Position numbers and translations under genes: made by a program. From positions 1 to 64,000 of the IMG/VR virus record IMGVR_UViG_3300025099_000001: a DNA stretch of 64,000 bases. The stretch is one strand, 5' to 3'. Shown one piece after another: positions 48,125 to 56,700 of the stretch. The notes under the pieces were generated by a model, which searched no databases, was not told the origin of the DNA, and saw nothing but the letters and a program-made list of their open reading frames with translations. Each line of letters opens with the position of its first letter. Within the stretch, counting starts at the first letter, position 1. The DNA is from a virus.

Positions 48125-48323
48125 AAACATAATATGGCATAGAAAAATGTTTTTTGTTATTAAGGTTGTTTATAAGGTAATAAAACATTATCTTTCAAAG
48201 CTCTCTTGGAAACGAGAAATATTTATAGTAGAAGTTCCAACTACTATGAAAAACGAACAGGATAAGCAAAGACTTATGGCTGACGTTTTAGAAATTTTGG
48301 AGCATGAAATTAAAATACATTAA
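48111..48323 (+). CDS. Small basic protein (70 aa)
   Basis: A 70-aa protein, MKHYRNIIWHRKMFFVIKVV, with a mildly hydrophobic basic N-terminal helix (VVYKVIKHYLSKLSWK), then VEVPTTMKNEQDKQRLMADV. It overlaps the exonuclease by 14 nt and ends 1 nt before the next ATG. Function unknown. Confidence 0.45.
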   Translation: MKHYRNIIWHRKMFFVIKVVYKVIKHYLSKLSWKREIFIVEVPTTMKNEQDKQRLMADVLEILEHEIKIH

Positions 48324-48324
48324 A

Positions 48325-48579
48325 ATGGATAATAAAATTTATGTAGGAGGTGGTACTGAAAAGTTTGACGGTAATCTTGTATCGGTTAGCGTTTGCTTAT
48401 CTGACTTACCTTCTGAGCATATTCAAACAGGTAAAAACGGTAAAAAGTATATCAATCTAAATGTTCAAAAGAAAAAAGAAATTGATCAGTTTGGTAAAAC
48501 ACATTACGTTGCTGTTGATACGTGGAAACCTGAAGCTAAAAAAGAGGTGGTAAATTCCAACGATGACTTACCTTTCTAA
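48325..48579 (+). CDS. SSB-like protein with DDLPF tail (84 aa)
   Basis: An 84-aa protein, MDNKIYVGGGTEKFDGNLVS, then KKYINLNVQKKKEIDQFGKT. It ends NSNDDLPF, the acidic-aromatic tip with which SSB recruits replication proteins. I chose 48325 over 48304. It is much shorter than a canonical OB-fold SSB, but the beta-strand pattern (NLVSVSVCLSDLP, YINLNVQKKKE, HYVAVDTWKP) is compatible with a small OB fold. It lies between the recombinase and primase-helicase genes and before a terminator. A similar small family occurs in flavobacterial phages as I recall. Confidence 0.65.
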   Translation: MDNKIYVGGGTEKFDGNLVSVSVCLSDLPSEHIQTGKNGKKYINLNVQKKKEIDQFGKTHYVAVDTWKPEAKKEVVNSNDDLPF

Positions 48580-48599
48580 TAATTGTGTGTAGTAAAAGG

Positions 48600-48630
48600 G
48601 AGGGGAAGATATTTCTTTCCCTCTTTTTTT
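48600..48630 (+). terminator. Intrinsic terminator after the SSB-like gene
   Basis: GAGGGGAAG (48600-48608) pairs with CTTTCCCTC (48615-48623, one G-U) with a 6-nt loop, then seven T. It starts 20 nt past the stop at 48579. Confidence 0.9.
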
Positions 48631-48640
48631 ACTATATTCT

Positions 48641-48721
48641 TTGGAATATAAAAAATAATAATATAATATAATAATAATCAATAAGTTAGCTAAAAAATAG
48701 CTTGGAATAAGTTTGGAATGG
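48641..48721 (+). repeat. TTGGAAT motifs upstream of the primase-helicase
   Basis: TTGGAATATA at 48641, TTGGAATAAG at 48702 and TTGGAATGG at 48713, with a very AT-rich stretch (48648-48690) between. The last overlaps the start codon of the primase-helicase gene. Same core as the tandem repeat at 39012-39055. Confidence 0.6.
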
Positions 48722-51114
48722 AAATGGAAATAACAATATTTAAGGACATAAAAAATACTGATCAACCTTTTTATAGAGAAGTAGAAATAACGTTAGAAAG
48801 AATTGAAAAAGGTAATTCAGCTGATATAGTAAAACAAGTAAGAGCTGAAAAAGACAAAGAAAAAAGAAACGAATTAAAAAAATTATTACCAGCTATATGT
48901 TTTAGTGGTAAGTTTTTAAAAAGAAATGACAAATCTTTAATTGAACATAGTGGACTTATATGTTTAGATTTTGATGGATACAAGACTAATAAAGAGTTAT
49001 TACAAGAAAAAGAAAAGTTAACAAAAAACAAGTTTGTTTTTAGTGTATTTGTTTCTCCAAGTGGTAAAGGACTTAAAGCATTAGTTAAGATTCCATCTTT
49101 AGTAGAAAATCATAAAAGGTATTTTAAATCATTACAAAAATATTTAGATTCACCTTATTTTGATTCAACATCACAAAACGTTTCACGTGTATGTTATGAA
49201 AGTTATGATCCTCTTATTTATGTAAATAAAACCTCAAGTATATGGGATAAAATAGAAGAGGCTGAGTTTGTTGAGGTAAATAAAAAAATAGATAAGCCTA
49301 CTATTCCAATAACAGATGAAAATAAAATTGTTGATATTTTAGTTAAATGGTGGGAGAAAAAATATGGATTAAAAAATGGAGAAAGAAATAATAATGTATA
49401 CATTCTTGCTGCTGCATTTAATGATTTTGGAGTACCTCAAAATTTAGCTGAGTATGTTATGGGTAATTTTGATTCTAAAGATTTTAATATAAATGAAATA
49501 AAAAGAACAATTCAATCTGCATATGCAAACACACAAAATTTTGGAACAAAATATTATGAAGACGAAGACAGAGTTAATTTAGTAAAACAGCAATTAAGAC
49601 GTGGAGTGCCAAAAAAAGAAATACGATGTCAATTAGAAGACGAAAATATTGATGTCGTAGATATTGAAAACGTAATGGTTCGTCTGGAAGAAGAACAAGC
49701 AGTAAGACAATTTTGGACAAAAAATGATAAAGGTGTTGTAAAAATTACTCATATATTATTTAAAAACTTTTTAGAAGATAATGGATTTTATAAATTTAAT
49801 CCTGAAGGAAGTAAGAATTATGTTTTTGTTAGAGTTACAAACAATCTTATTGATCATACATCTGAAAAAGAAATAAAAGATTTTGTTTTAGATTATTTAT
49901 TAACTATAGATGACTTGTCGGTATACAATTATTTTGCTGAAAAAACCAAATACTTTAGGGAAGAATTTTTAACTCTTTTAGCATCTATAAATGTTTTTTT
50001 TATTGAAGACACAAAGACGACTGCTTATTTATATTATATGAATTGTGCAGTTAAAATTACTGTTAATGAAATTACTTTAATAGACTACATTGATTTAGGT
50101 GGTTATGTATGGAGAGATCATGTTATAGATAGAAATTTTACTATGTGTAAGGTTGGTAAATGTGATTATAAAACTTTTATATCTAATATTTGTGGTGAGG
50201 ATAGGAGCAGAATAGATTCTATGGAGTCTACTATAGGTTATTTATTACACGGTTGGAAAAATTTATCTTACTGTCCTGCTGTTATTTTAAATGACGAAGT
50301 TATCTCTGATAACCCTGAGGGAGGTACGGGTAAAGGTTTGTTTATGAATGGTTTATCTCATATGAAAAAAAATGTAACAATAGATGGAAAATCATTTGCT
50401 TTTGAAAGATCTTTTGCATATCAATTAGTTTCTGCCGACACACAGATATTGTGTTTTGATGACGTAAAAAAATCATTTGATTTTGAAAGATTGTTTTCTG
50501 TTATTACTGAAGGATTAACTTTAGAAAAGAAAAATAAAGATGCAATTAAAATACCTTTTTCTAAATCACCTAAAGTAGCATTAACAACTAACTATGCGAT
50601 AAAAGGTAAAGGTTCTTCATTTGAAAGAAGAAAGTGGGAGTTAGAGCTTGCACAACACTATACTAAAGAGTTTACACCTTTAGTAGAGTTTGGTAAGCTA
50701 ATGTTTGGTGAATGGGATGATAACGAATGGTGTCAATTTGATAATTATATGATACAAAACCTACAAATTTATTTAAATAAGGGCTTACTTAAAAGTCAGT
50801 TTGTAAATTTAAAAATTAGAAAATTATCAGCAGAAACTTGTCATGAGTTTATAGAATGGTGTGGCTTAATTGGAGGTAGTCAGCCTAATGAAATGTTAAA
50901 ACCTAACATAAGAATATTTAAACAAGATTTGTATGAAGACTTTATACATGAGCATCCTGATTTTGCTCCTAAATCAAAATTTACTATATCACGTAACAAA
51001 TTTTGGTCCTGGATAAGATCTTATTCAATATTTAAATATAATATAGAATTTATAGAGGGTAGAAATATGAACGGTAGGTACATTGAATTTAAAACAGATG
51101 ATGATGAAATTTAG
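48718..51114 (+). CDS. Primase / SF3 helicase (798 aa)
   Basis: The N-terminus (about 20-170) reads as a VirE/BT4734-like primase-polymerase domain: LICLDFDGY near residue 80 and FVSPSGKGLKALVKIP near 113. A primase C-terminal-like region follows (about 200-285, GERNNNVYILAAAFNDFGVP). An SF3 helicase core spans about 500-700: Walker A NPEGGTGKGLF near 531, Walker B QILCFDDV near 577 and sensor VALTTN near 620. This fused primase-helicase probably starts and unwinds phage replication. No phage DNA polymerase is visible in the window, so it may recruit the host polymerase. Confidence 0.85.
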   Translation: MEMEITIFKDIKNTDQPFYREVEITLERIEKGNSADIVKQVRAEKDKEKRNELKKLLPAICFSGKFLKRNDKSLIEHSGLICLDFDGYKTNKELLQEKEKLTKNKFVFSVFVSPSGKGLKALVKIPSLVENHKRYFKSLQKYLDSPYFDSTSQNVSRVCYESYDPLIYVNKTSSIWDKIEEAEFVEVNKKIDKPTIPITDENKIVDILVKWWEKKYGLKNGERNNNVYILAAAFNDFGVPQNLAEYVMGNFDSKDFNINEIKRTIQSAYANTQNFGTKYYEDEDRVNLVKQQLRRGVPKKEIRCQLEDENIDVVDIENVMVRLEEEQAVRQFWTKNDKGVVKITHILFKNFLEDNGFYKFNPEGSKNYVFVRVTNNLIDHTSEKEIKDFVLDYLLTIDDLSVYNYFAEKTKYFREEFLTLLASINVFFIEDTKTTAYLYYMNCAVKITVNEITLIDYIDLGGYVWRDHVIDRNFTMCKVGKCDYKTFISNICGEDRSRIDSMESTIGYLLHGWKNLSYCPAVILNDEVISDNPEGGTGKGLFMNGLSHMKKNVTIDGKSFAFERSFAYQLVSADTQILCFDDVKKSFDFERLFSVITEGLTLEKKNKDAIKIPFSKSPKVALTTNYAIKGKGSSFERRKWELELAQHYTKEFTPLVEFGKLMFGEWDDNEWCQFDNYMIQNLQIYLNKGLLKSQFVNLKIRKLSAETCHEFIEWCGLIGGSQPNEMLKPNIRIFKQDLYEDFIHEHPDFAPKSKFTISRNKFWSWIRSYSIFKYNIEFIEGRNMNGRYIEFKTDDDEI

Positions 51115-52339
51115 AGATTATCAATCAGAGATAATAAAAAAAGCTACTGATATATTTATGTATGGTTATAGTAATTTTGTTTACTTAGCTATGGAAGTTA
51201 GGACAGGCAAAACACTGACTGCATTAGGAATTTGTTCTGAACTTAACGCAAAGAATGTTTTGTTTATTACAAAGAAAAAAGCTATTTCAAGTATTGAGCA
51301 TGATTTTTATTTACTTAAACCTCCCTACTATTTGGAAGTTATAAACTATGAATCTCTACATAAAATACCACAAACAAATTGGGATGCGGTTATTTGTGAT
51401 GAAGCACATTCATTAGGGGCGTTCCCAAAGCCTAATAAAAGAGCTAAACAAGTAAAAGAAATATTAAGAAGATCAGCACCCTATGTTTTGTTTTTATCAG
51501 GTACACCAACACCTGAGTCTTACAGTCAAATGTATCATCAAGTATACGGAGTAGCTGGTAATCCGTTTTATAAATATAAAAACTTTTATGCTTTTGCTAA
51601 AACTCATGTAAACGTTACTCAGCGTAAAATAAATAGTATGATGATTAATGACTACTCAAAAGGATTAAAGTCCATTATAGAGGCTGTAAACCCCTTTAAA
51701 ATAAATTATACTCAACGTTCTGCAGGGTTTAAAACACAAACAGAAGAAAAAATATTATATGTAGAGTTAAATGAGCCAACAAAAAATTTAATAAAAAGAT
51801 TAAAAAGAGACAGAGTTGTAGAAGGTGATGGCGAAATATTATTAGGAGACACAGGTGTTAAGCTTATGTCAAAAGTTCATCAACTTTGCTCAGGTACTGT
51901 AAAGTTTGAAAGCGGTAACGCTTTAACTATAGATTATAGTAAAGTACATTTTATAAAAAAATACTTTAAAGGTAAAAAAATAGCTATATTCTATAAATTT
52001 ACACAAGAGTACAAGGCATTAAAAGAAATTTATGGTGACGAATTAACTAATGACTTAGAAGAATTTAAAAGTACAGATAAATGCATAGCACTACAAATAG
52101 TTGCAGGGAGAGAAGGCGTTAGTTTAAAAGAGGCAGAAGCTCTGGTATACTATAATATTGATTTTAGTGCTACTTCTTATTTTCAAAGTCGTGATCGTAT
52201 GACTACAAAAGATAGAAAGTACAATAAAATTTATTGGATTTTTAGTAATAAAGGAATTGAAAATGATATCTACAAAGCTGTAGTAAAAAAGAAAGATTAT
52301 ACGCTATCACACTTTAAAAGAGATTCATTAGATTTGTAA
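51104..52339 (+). CDS. SF2 DNA helicase (411 aa)
   Basis: Motif I is MEVRTGKTLTALGI (near residue 30), motif II is CDEAH (near 100), motif III is FLSGTPTPESY (near 133), and a motif VI-like QSRDRMTTKDRK is near 362. SF2/SNF2-type with a short C-terminal half, like phage T4 UvsW-type or SNF2-like phage helicases. The ATG at 51104 (MKFRDYQ) is preferred among four close Mets. Probable role: branch migration or unwinding in phage recombination. It overlaps the primase gene by 11 nt. Confidence 0.85.
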   Translation: MKFRDYQSEIIKKATDIFMYGYSNFVYLAMEVRTGKTLTALGICSELNAKNVLFITKKKAISSIEHDFYLLKPPYYLEVINYESLHKIPQTNWDAVICDEAHSLGAFPKPNKRAKQVKEILRRSAPYVLFLSGTPTPESYSQMYHQVYGVAGNPFYKYKNFYAFAKTHVNVTQRKINSMMINDYSKGLKSIIEAVNPFKINYTQRSAGFKTQTEEKILYVELNEPTKNLIKRLKRDRVVEGDGEILLGDTGVKLMSKVHQLCSGTVKFESGNALTIDYSKVHFIKKYFKGKKIAIFYKFTQEYKALKEIYGDELTNDLEEFKSTDKCIALQIVAGREGVSLKEAEALVYYNIDFSATSYFQSRDRMTTKDRKYNKIYWIFSNKGIENDIYKAVVKKKDYTLSHFKRDSLDL

Positions 52340-52340
52340 A

Positions 52341-52583
52341 ATGACAGAGAATCAAATCCAATTGAAAAGAATAAAACAATTGGAAGAGATGGGTTATTAT
52401 GTAATTAAATTAACTGTAACAAACAAGAACGGAATACCTGATTTAATAGCTATACCAAAAGACTCAGATGTTTTGTTTTCGGAAATAAAAAAACCAAGAG
52501 GTAAAGTGTCTGCTATACAGCAGTTTAGAATAAAACAATTAAATGATCATGGAATTAAAACAGAAATCTACAGAGGCGATTAA
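52341..52583 (+). CDS. VRR-NUC nuclease (80 aa)
   Basis: An 80-aa stand-alone VRR-NUC domain (PD-(D/E)xK fold): GIPDLIAIPK (Asp34), SEIKKPRGK (Glu48 and Lys50) and SAIQQF (Gln60). Proteins like this are flap or Holliday-junction-type nucleases in phages. It directly follows the SF2 helicase by 1 nt, so the two may act together on branched DNA. Confidence 0.85.
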   Translation: MTENQIQLKRIKQLEEMGYYVIKLTVTNKNGIPDLIAIPKDSDVLFSEIKKPRGKVSAIQQFRIKQLNDHGIKTEIYRGD

Positions 52584-52887
52584 ATGGAGTGTTGAAGATC
52601 ATTTTATAGAAAACTTACAAGAAGAATTTAAAATAGTAAGAGCTGTAAAAATAGCAAACTTCATACAAAAAAATTTACCTGAAATGCCAAAAAATAATCT
52701 TACATCACAGATTTTAGGCGGATGTATTGTTGATATTGACAAATCTCTTATAACTTTTGCTATTGAAATTATTCGTGAAGATAAAGGTCCTACTATCTTA
52801 AGCGACATAACAATGATATCTATGGATGAGTATTTAGACTTACGACTTTTAAATTGTTATATAAAAAATCCTGAAGAATTAGGATAA
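52549..52887 (+). CDS. Early protein of unknown function (112 aa)
   Basis: A 112-aa protein, MELKQKSTEAIKWSVEDHFI, then LTSQILGGCIVDIDKSLITF. No domain recognised. It overlaps the VRR-NUC gene by 35 nt, so it is coupled. An AGACTTACGA near-copy of the early 10-mer lies at 52836-52845 in another frame. Confidence 0.45.
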   Translation: MELKQKSTEAIKWSVEDHFIENLQEEFKIVRAVKIANFIQKNLPEMPKNNLTSQILGGCIVDIDKSLITFAIEIIREDKGPTILSDITMISMDEYLDLRLLNCYIKNPEELG

Positions 52888-52901
52888 GTCACATTTTTTT
52901 T

Positions 52902-52909
52902 TATATTTG
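52902..52909 (+). promoter_or_regulatory. -7 element (TATATTTG) on the plus strand
   Basis: TATATTTG, 16 nt upstream of the ATG at 52926. It is the clearest TAnnTTTG match on the plus strand in this window and sits in a 38-nt gap. Confidence 0.45.
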
Positions 52910-52925
52910 ATAAAATCAAGTATAA

Positions 52926-53117
52926 ATGTCCCGAATTGCACGTGAAGATAAATCTACAATAAGTCATATAAATTATGTGACTGATCGTATACATGGCTTT
53001 GGAGACGAGCTGTATGAGGATTTGATGGAACGTGAACACCAAAAAGCTAAAGAAAAAGCACAAGATTTAATGAAGGTATTAGCTGACTTAATCAACTCCC
53101 TGACTGATGAAATCTAA
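52926..53117 (+). CDS. Small helical early protein (63 aa)
   Basis: A 63-aa protein, MSRIAREDKSTISHINYVTD, then REHQKAKEKAQDLMKVLADL. It is amphipathic and helical. Separately promoted by TATATTTG. Function unknown. Confidence 0.5.
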   Translation: MSRIAREDKSTISHINYVTDRIHGFGDELYEDLMEREHQKAKEKAQDLMKVLADLINSLTDEI

Positions 53118-53147
53118 TATAATACAAACAATAATAATCTGGCCATC

Positions 53148-53543
53148 ATGAACAAAGAACGAGCAAAAGAATTAGACGTGTTCTGCAAAACAGTTGCAGA
53201 AAGATTTTCAAACAAAACAAGACAAGGTAATATTAATAATGAAACATTTAGTGTAGATGAAATTATACCTACATCAGATGATTCAGCTGTGGTAAACTTT
53301 AAAAAAAATACAGGTAAATTAGCTGTAGCTTTTTGTTACTATATAAATAGAGGTAGGTCTAAAGGGTGGAAATATTTTTTTCCAACTGATGCTCACACCG
53401 TAGGCATGAACGCTTTTTCATTCTATAAGTTAGAGGCCGAAAGAAAAAATTACAAGAAGAATTTTGAGAATGATTTAATCTCTCAATATAATAGAAATAG
53501 AAGCCATAGTGATCATATAACATCTCTTGACGAAATTAATTAA
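53148..53543 (+). CDS. Last early protein (131 aa)
   Basis: A 131-aa protein, MNKERAKELDVFCKTVAERF, then AVAFCYYINRGRSKGWKYFF. No family recognised; mixed alpha/beta with two Cys. It overlaps the end of the convergent 85-aa gene by 8 nt. Function unknown. Confidence 0.45.
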   Translation: MNKERAKELDVFCKTVAERFSNKTRQGNINNETFSVDEIIPTSDDSAVVNFKKNTGKLAVAFCYYINRGRSKGWKYFFPTDAHTVGMNAFSFYKLEAERKNYKKNFENDLISQYNRNRSHSDHITSLDEIN

Positions 53544-53793
53544 ATAAAGATTGTTTTAGTTTTTCTTGGATTTCCAGTATTTCAGCACACTTTTCATACT
53601 CTTCAGTATAGATAAAATAATTAATAAGCTCACCATATATAGGGTCGTTGTGTCTTAATTTTTCTTTATTAGGATCATGTAAAAACCATAACTCATCCTC
53701 TGTATCTAAAAAATCTATTAAACTTCTTTTCCCTGTAATTAGTTCATAGGTGTTGTTAAAACACTTGTCTTCATCAAAATTATTCTTCTCCAT
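53536..53793 (-). CDS. Small acidic protein at the end of the virion unit (85 aa)
   Basis: An 85-aa acidic protein (MEKNNFDEDKCFNNTYELIT, then LIDFLDTEDELWFLHDPNKE). I chose the ATG at 53793; the alternative at 53805 overlaps the giant protein stop more. The LIDFLDTEDELWFLHDP motif is familiar from small phage proteins of Bacteroidetes, but no function is known. It is convergent with the early 131-aa gene (8-nt overlap). Confidence 0.5.
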   Translation of the reverse strand: MEKNNFDEDKCFNNTYELITGKRSLIDFLDTEDELWFLHDPNKEKLRHNDPIYGELINYFIYTEEYEKCAEILEIQEKLKQSLFN

Positions 53794-56700
53794 ATATTTG
53801 CTCATACATTTCAGGGTTAGTACGTTTCATTTCTGACTTACTCATTTTCTTACTACTATTTTTTAATTTTTTATTTTCTTGTATTTGCCGATACAAATCA
53901 GGATTAGTTTGTTTTATATACTTCATATCTTCAGAACTATAAGCAGTCCCTGTTCCTGGACGATAGGACGGGCTAATACCAAATATATCATAAAATGCTT
54001 CGTTCTTGTCCTTACCTTGTCCTGCAAAATAATTATACATTCCTACAAAAGGATCAACCTGTGCTCCTAATAAAATCTCTACTAATGGCCTTAGACTTTT
54101 ATCAACTCTTCCATCTTTTAATCCTTTATTTACTTTTCTCATAACAGACTTGATAGGATTTACAACATCATCAGCATATCCTGAAGACTTACCTAAAGCT
54201 CTGTTTCTTGTTTCTTGTACTGCTGCACCAAAAAAAGGTATTTGATAAAGTAAGTTTAAACCATACATAGCTTCTTTTAATCTGTCCATAGCTTCTTCTT
54301 CGTCTTTATCATTACCCATAAATTTAAACATATTTGCTGCCAAAGCAAACATTACGTTAGCACCTGCAAAGTTTAAAACAAAAGCTCTTATGTCTTGTCT
54401 TCTTGGGGCTTTTTTACGAAATATAGCTCCCATAATATTACTTGTAGAACTCATAACTTTATTTATTTGTAAAAACAACGTACTACCAAACATAGTAAAA
54501 GCTCTTGTCATTTCATTTTGACTTTGCTGTAAAGGAATTTTATCTGTCTCTCTTCTTGACTGCTGAGTTGCATTATAATTATTAAAAGCTTCAGCCGCTT
54601 TAGCTTTGGACATTCCATTTGCAATATTAGCTTCGTAATTTACCATATAACCCATGACACCCATAATATCTCCCATTACCGTAGGCATAGCTGCACCTTT
54701 TTGAAACAGTGTAATAATTTTATTTTTAAAAGCTTTATAATCTTTTTCATTCAAAGCTTGTCTTAAATCTTTAATTCTTCTTTCAATTGGAGCTGTAGTT
54801 CTACTTCCTGTTTCCAATCTGTATAAGTCTCCTTCTAATCCTTTACGCAAACGGTCTCTAAAGTCTGGAGATATTTCTTGTGCCAATTTCATGTAGTAAG
54901 GCAGCCTTGCAACAACTTTAGCCATACCAATCATAAAACCACCTGCACCACCCTTACCTTTATATTCTTCAAAGGCATTAACAAAAGATGTTGATTGTTT
55001 TAATAATTGAATTGCTTTAAATGATAAAGCAAAACCTGTAAATTTACGTTGCAGTTTTGCAAGAACACCTTGATCCTTTACTCCCATAGATGGGTTTATA
55101 GCTAAATTTACTGATTCGTTTACTCTATCAGCAATACCTAAACGTGTTAGTAAAGTATTTACAGCAGGAACATTAAAAACTGCTTGTAAATTTTTTACTC
55201 CTAATGCATAAGCCTTATATCTTTCCATTTGTGCAACATGGTTTTCTAAAGTTTCTACAAAATCAGGACCTGGATCTATTTCTCCAAACTCGTCTGTTCT
55301 TTCTTTTAATGACGGAGCAGTCTCAGCACTAAATACTTTTGAAAAATTACCACCCTTTATTAAATCTTGAGTTACATTTGAAGCTGATATACTTTTTGTA
55401 GGAAAATAGTTTTCTACAAAACCTAAATCAGTATAGTTAGCTTGTTTATATATATTGTTTATACTATTAAAGTAATCTGTACTTAACCAGTTTACAATTT
55501 TATCTACAAACTCTACAGCATCTGTTCCTATGGCTCCTTCTATTTGTGATATTTGATATTGGCCGAATCCTGAGTTTTCTAATTTTATTCTTTGAGTTTC
55601 GTTTTTACTTAAAGCGTATATTCTCATTAACTGTGTAACACTAAATACTTCTTGTGCTTTCCCTGTGGCTTTATTAATATATTTTGTATCTCCAAAGTCT
55701 ATTTTTACAGGCTCAAATGGTAATTTTTGTTTTAAATCTTGATAGCTTTCTATACCTTCAATACTTGCGGCAATAGAATTTATCATTGTCTGTGCATTAT
55801 AATATCCTCTCAAGGCTTTAGTATGCATTCTATTTAATCCTTGATAAACAGTATCGTAGAAAAATGTATTTTTTAAATTTACATTATCTAAAATATTCAT
55901 TAGAGTTCCTAAATGAGAAAGTCTGTTTCGTAAATAAGCACGTATACCTACTGTAGATGTAAATTTAAATTGATTAAAAAAGTTATTAATTTTACTTCTT
56001 GTGTCTCCTAAAAATCCTTCTTTATCTAAAGCATCAAAGTCTCTTTTATTTTTTAACTCTCCCTTACCATCATCATTAAACATTTCAGGATAGTTTTGTC
56101 TTATTTGATTAGTTGCTGATTCAAAAATTTCATTATTAACTTCAGCTCGTTCTAATCTTGCCATATTTAACATAGCAATAGATTCTTTTTTAGCATCTTT
56201 CATTTTCTCTAATATATCAGTAACGGCCTCTAAGTCTAAGTTATATATATTATTAAATGTATCAAAAGCTAAAACACGAGCTAACAAGGTTTGTTCTCTT
56301 AAAGTAAGAGGTTCACCTCTTTTTTGTTTCTCTAATGTTATTTGAGTTTCTTGTTGATTAGAATCAATTAATGCAGAAATTGATAATAGCTTTTCTCCTC
56401 TGGAAACATTGTCTGGTGTCAAGGCAGCTTGTAACACTGATCTTACTTCTTTAAAAAATGCAACGCCTCCACCTTCTATGTTGGACGCTATTGGCCTTGA
56501 TGATTTAGTAGAAGCAGACTTGGCTAATTTACTAACCATAGCTTTTATCTCTTTAATCTTTTTTATCTTAACTTGTTTTCTTTTTCTTTCAACTGCGTTA
56601 AATATTTTTTCACCTACAGACAAAATAGAATCAGGTCCTGCTGTTATAATTTTGTTTAGCATTCTATCTAATTCTGCCTTAGTAAACGTAGCTTCTTTTG

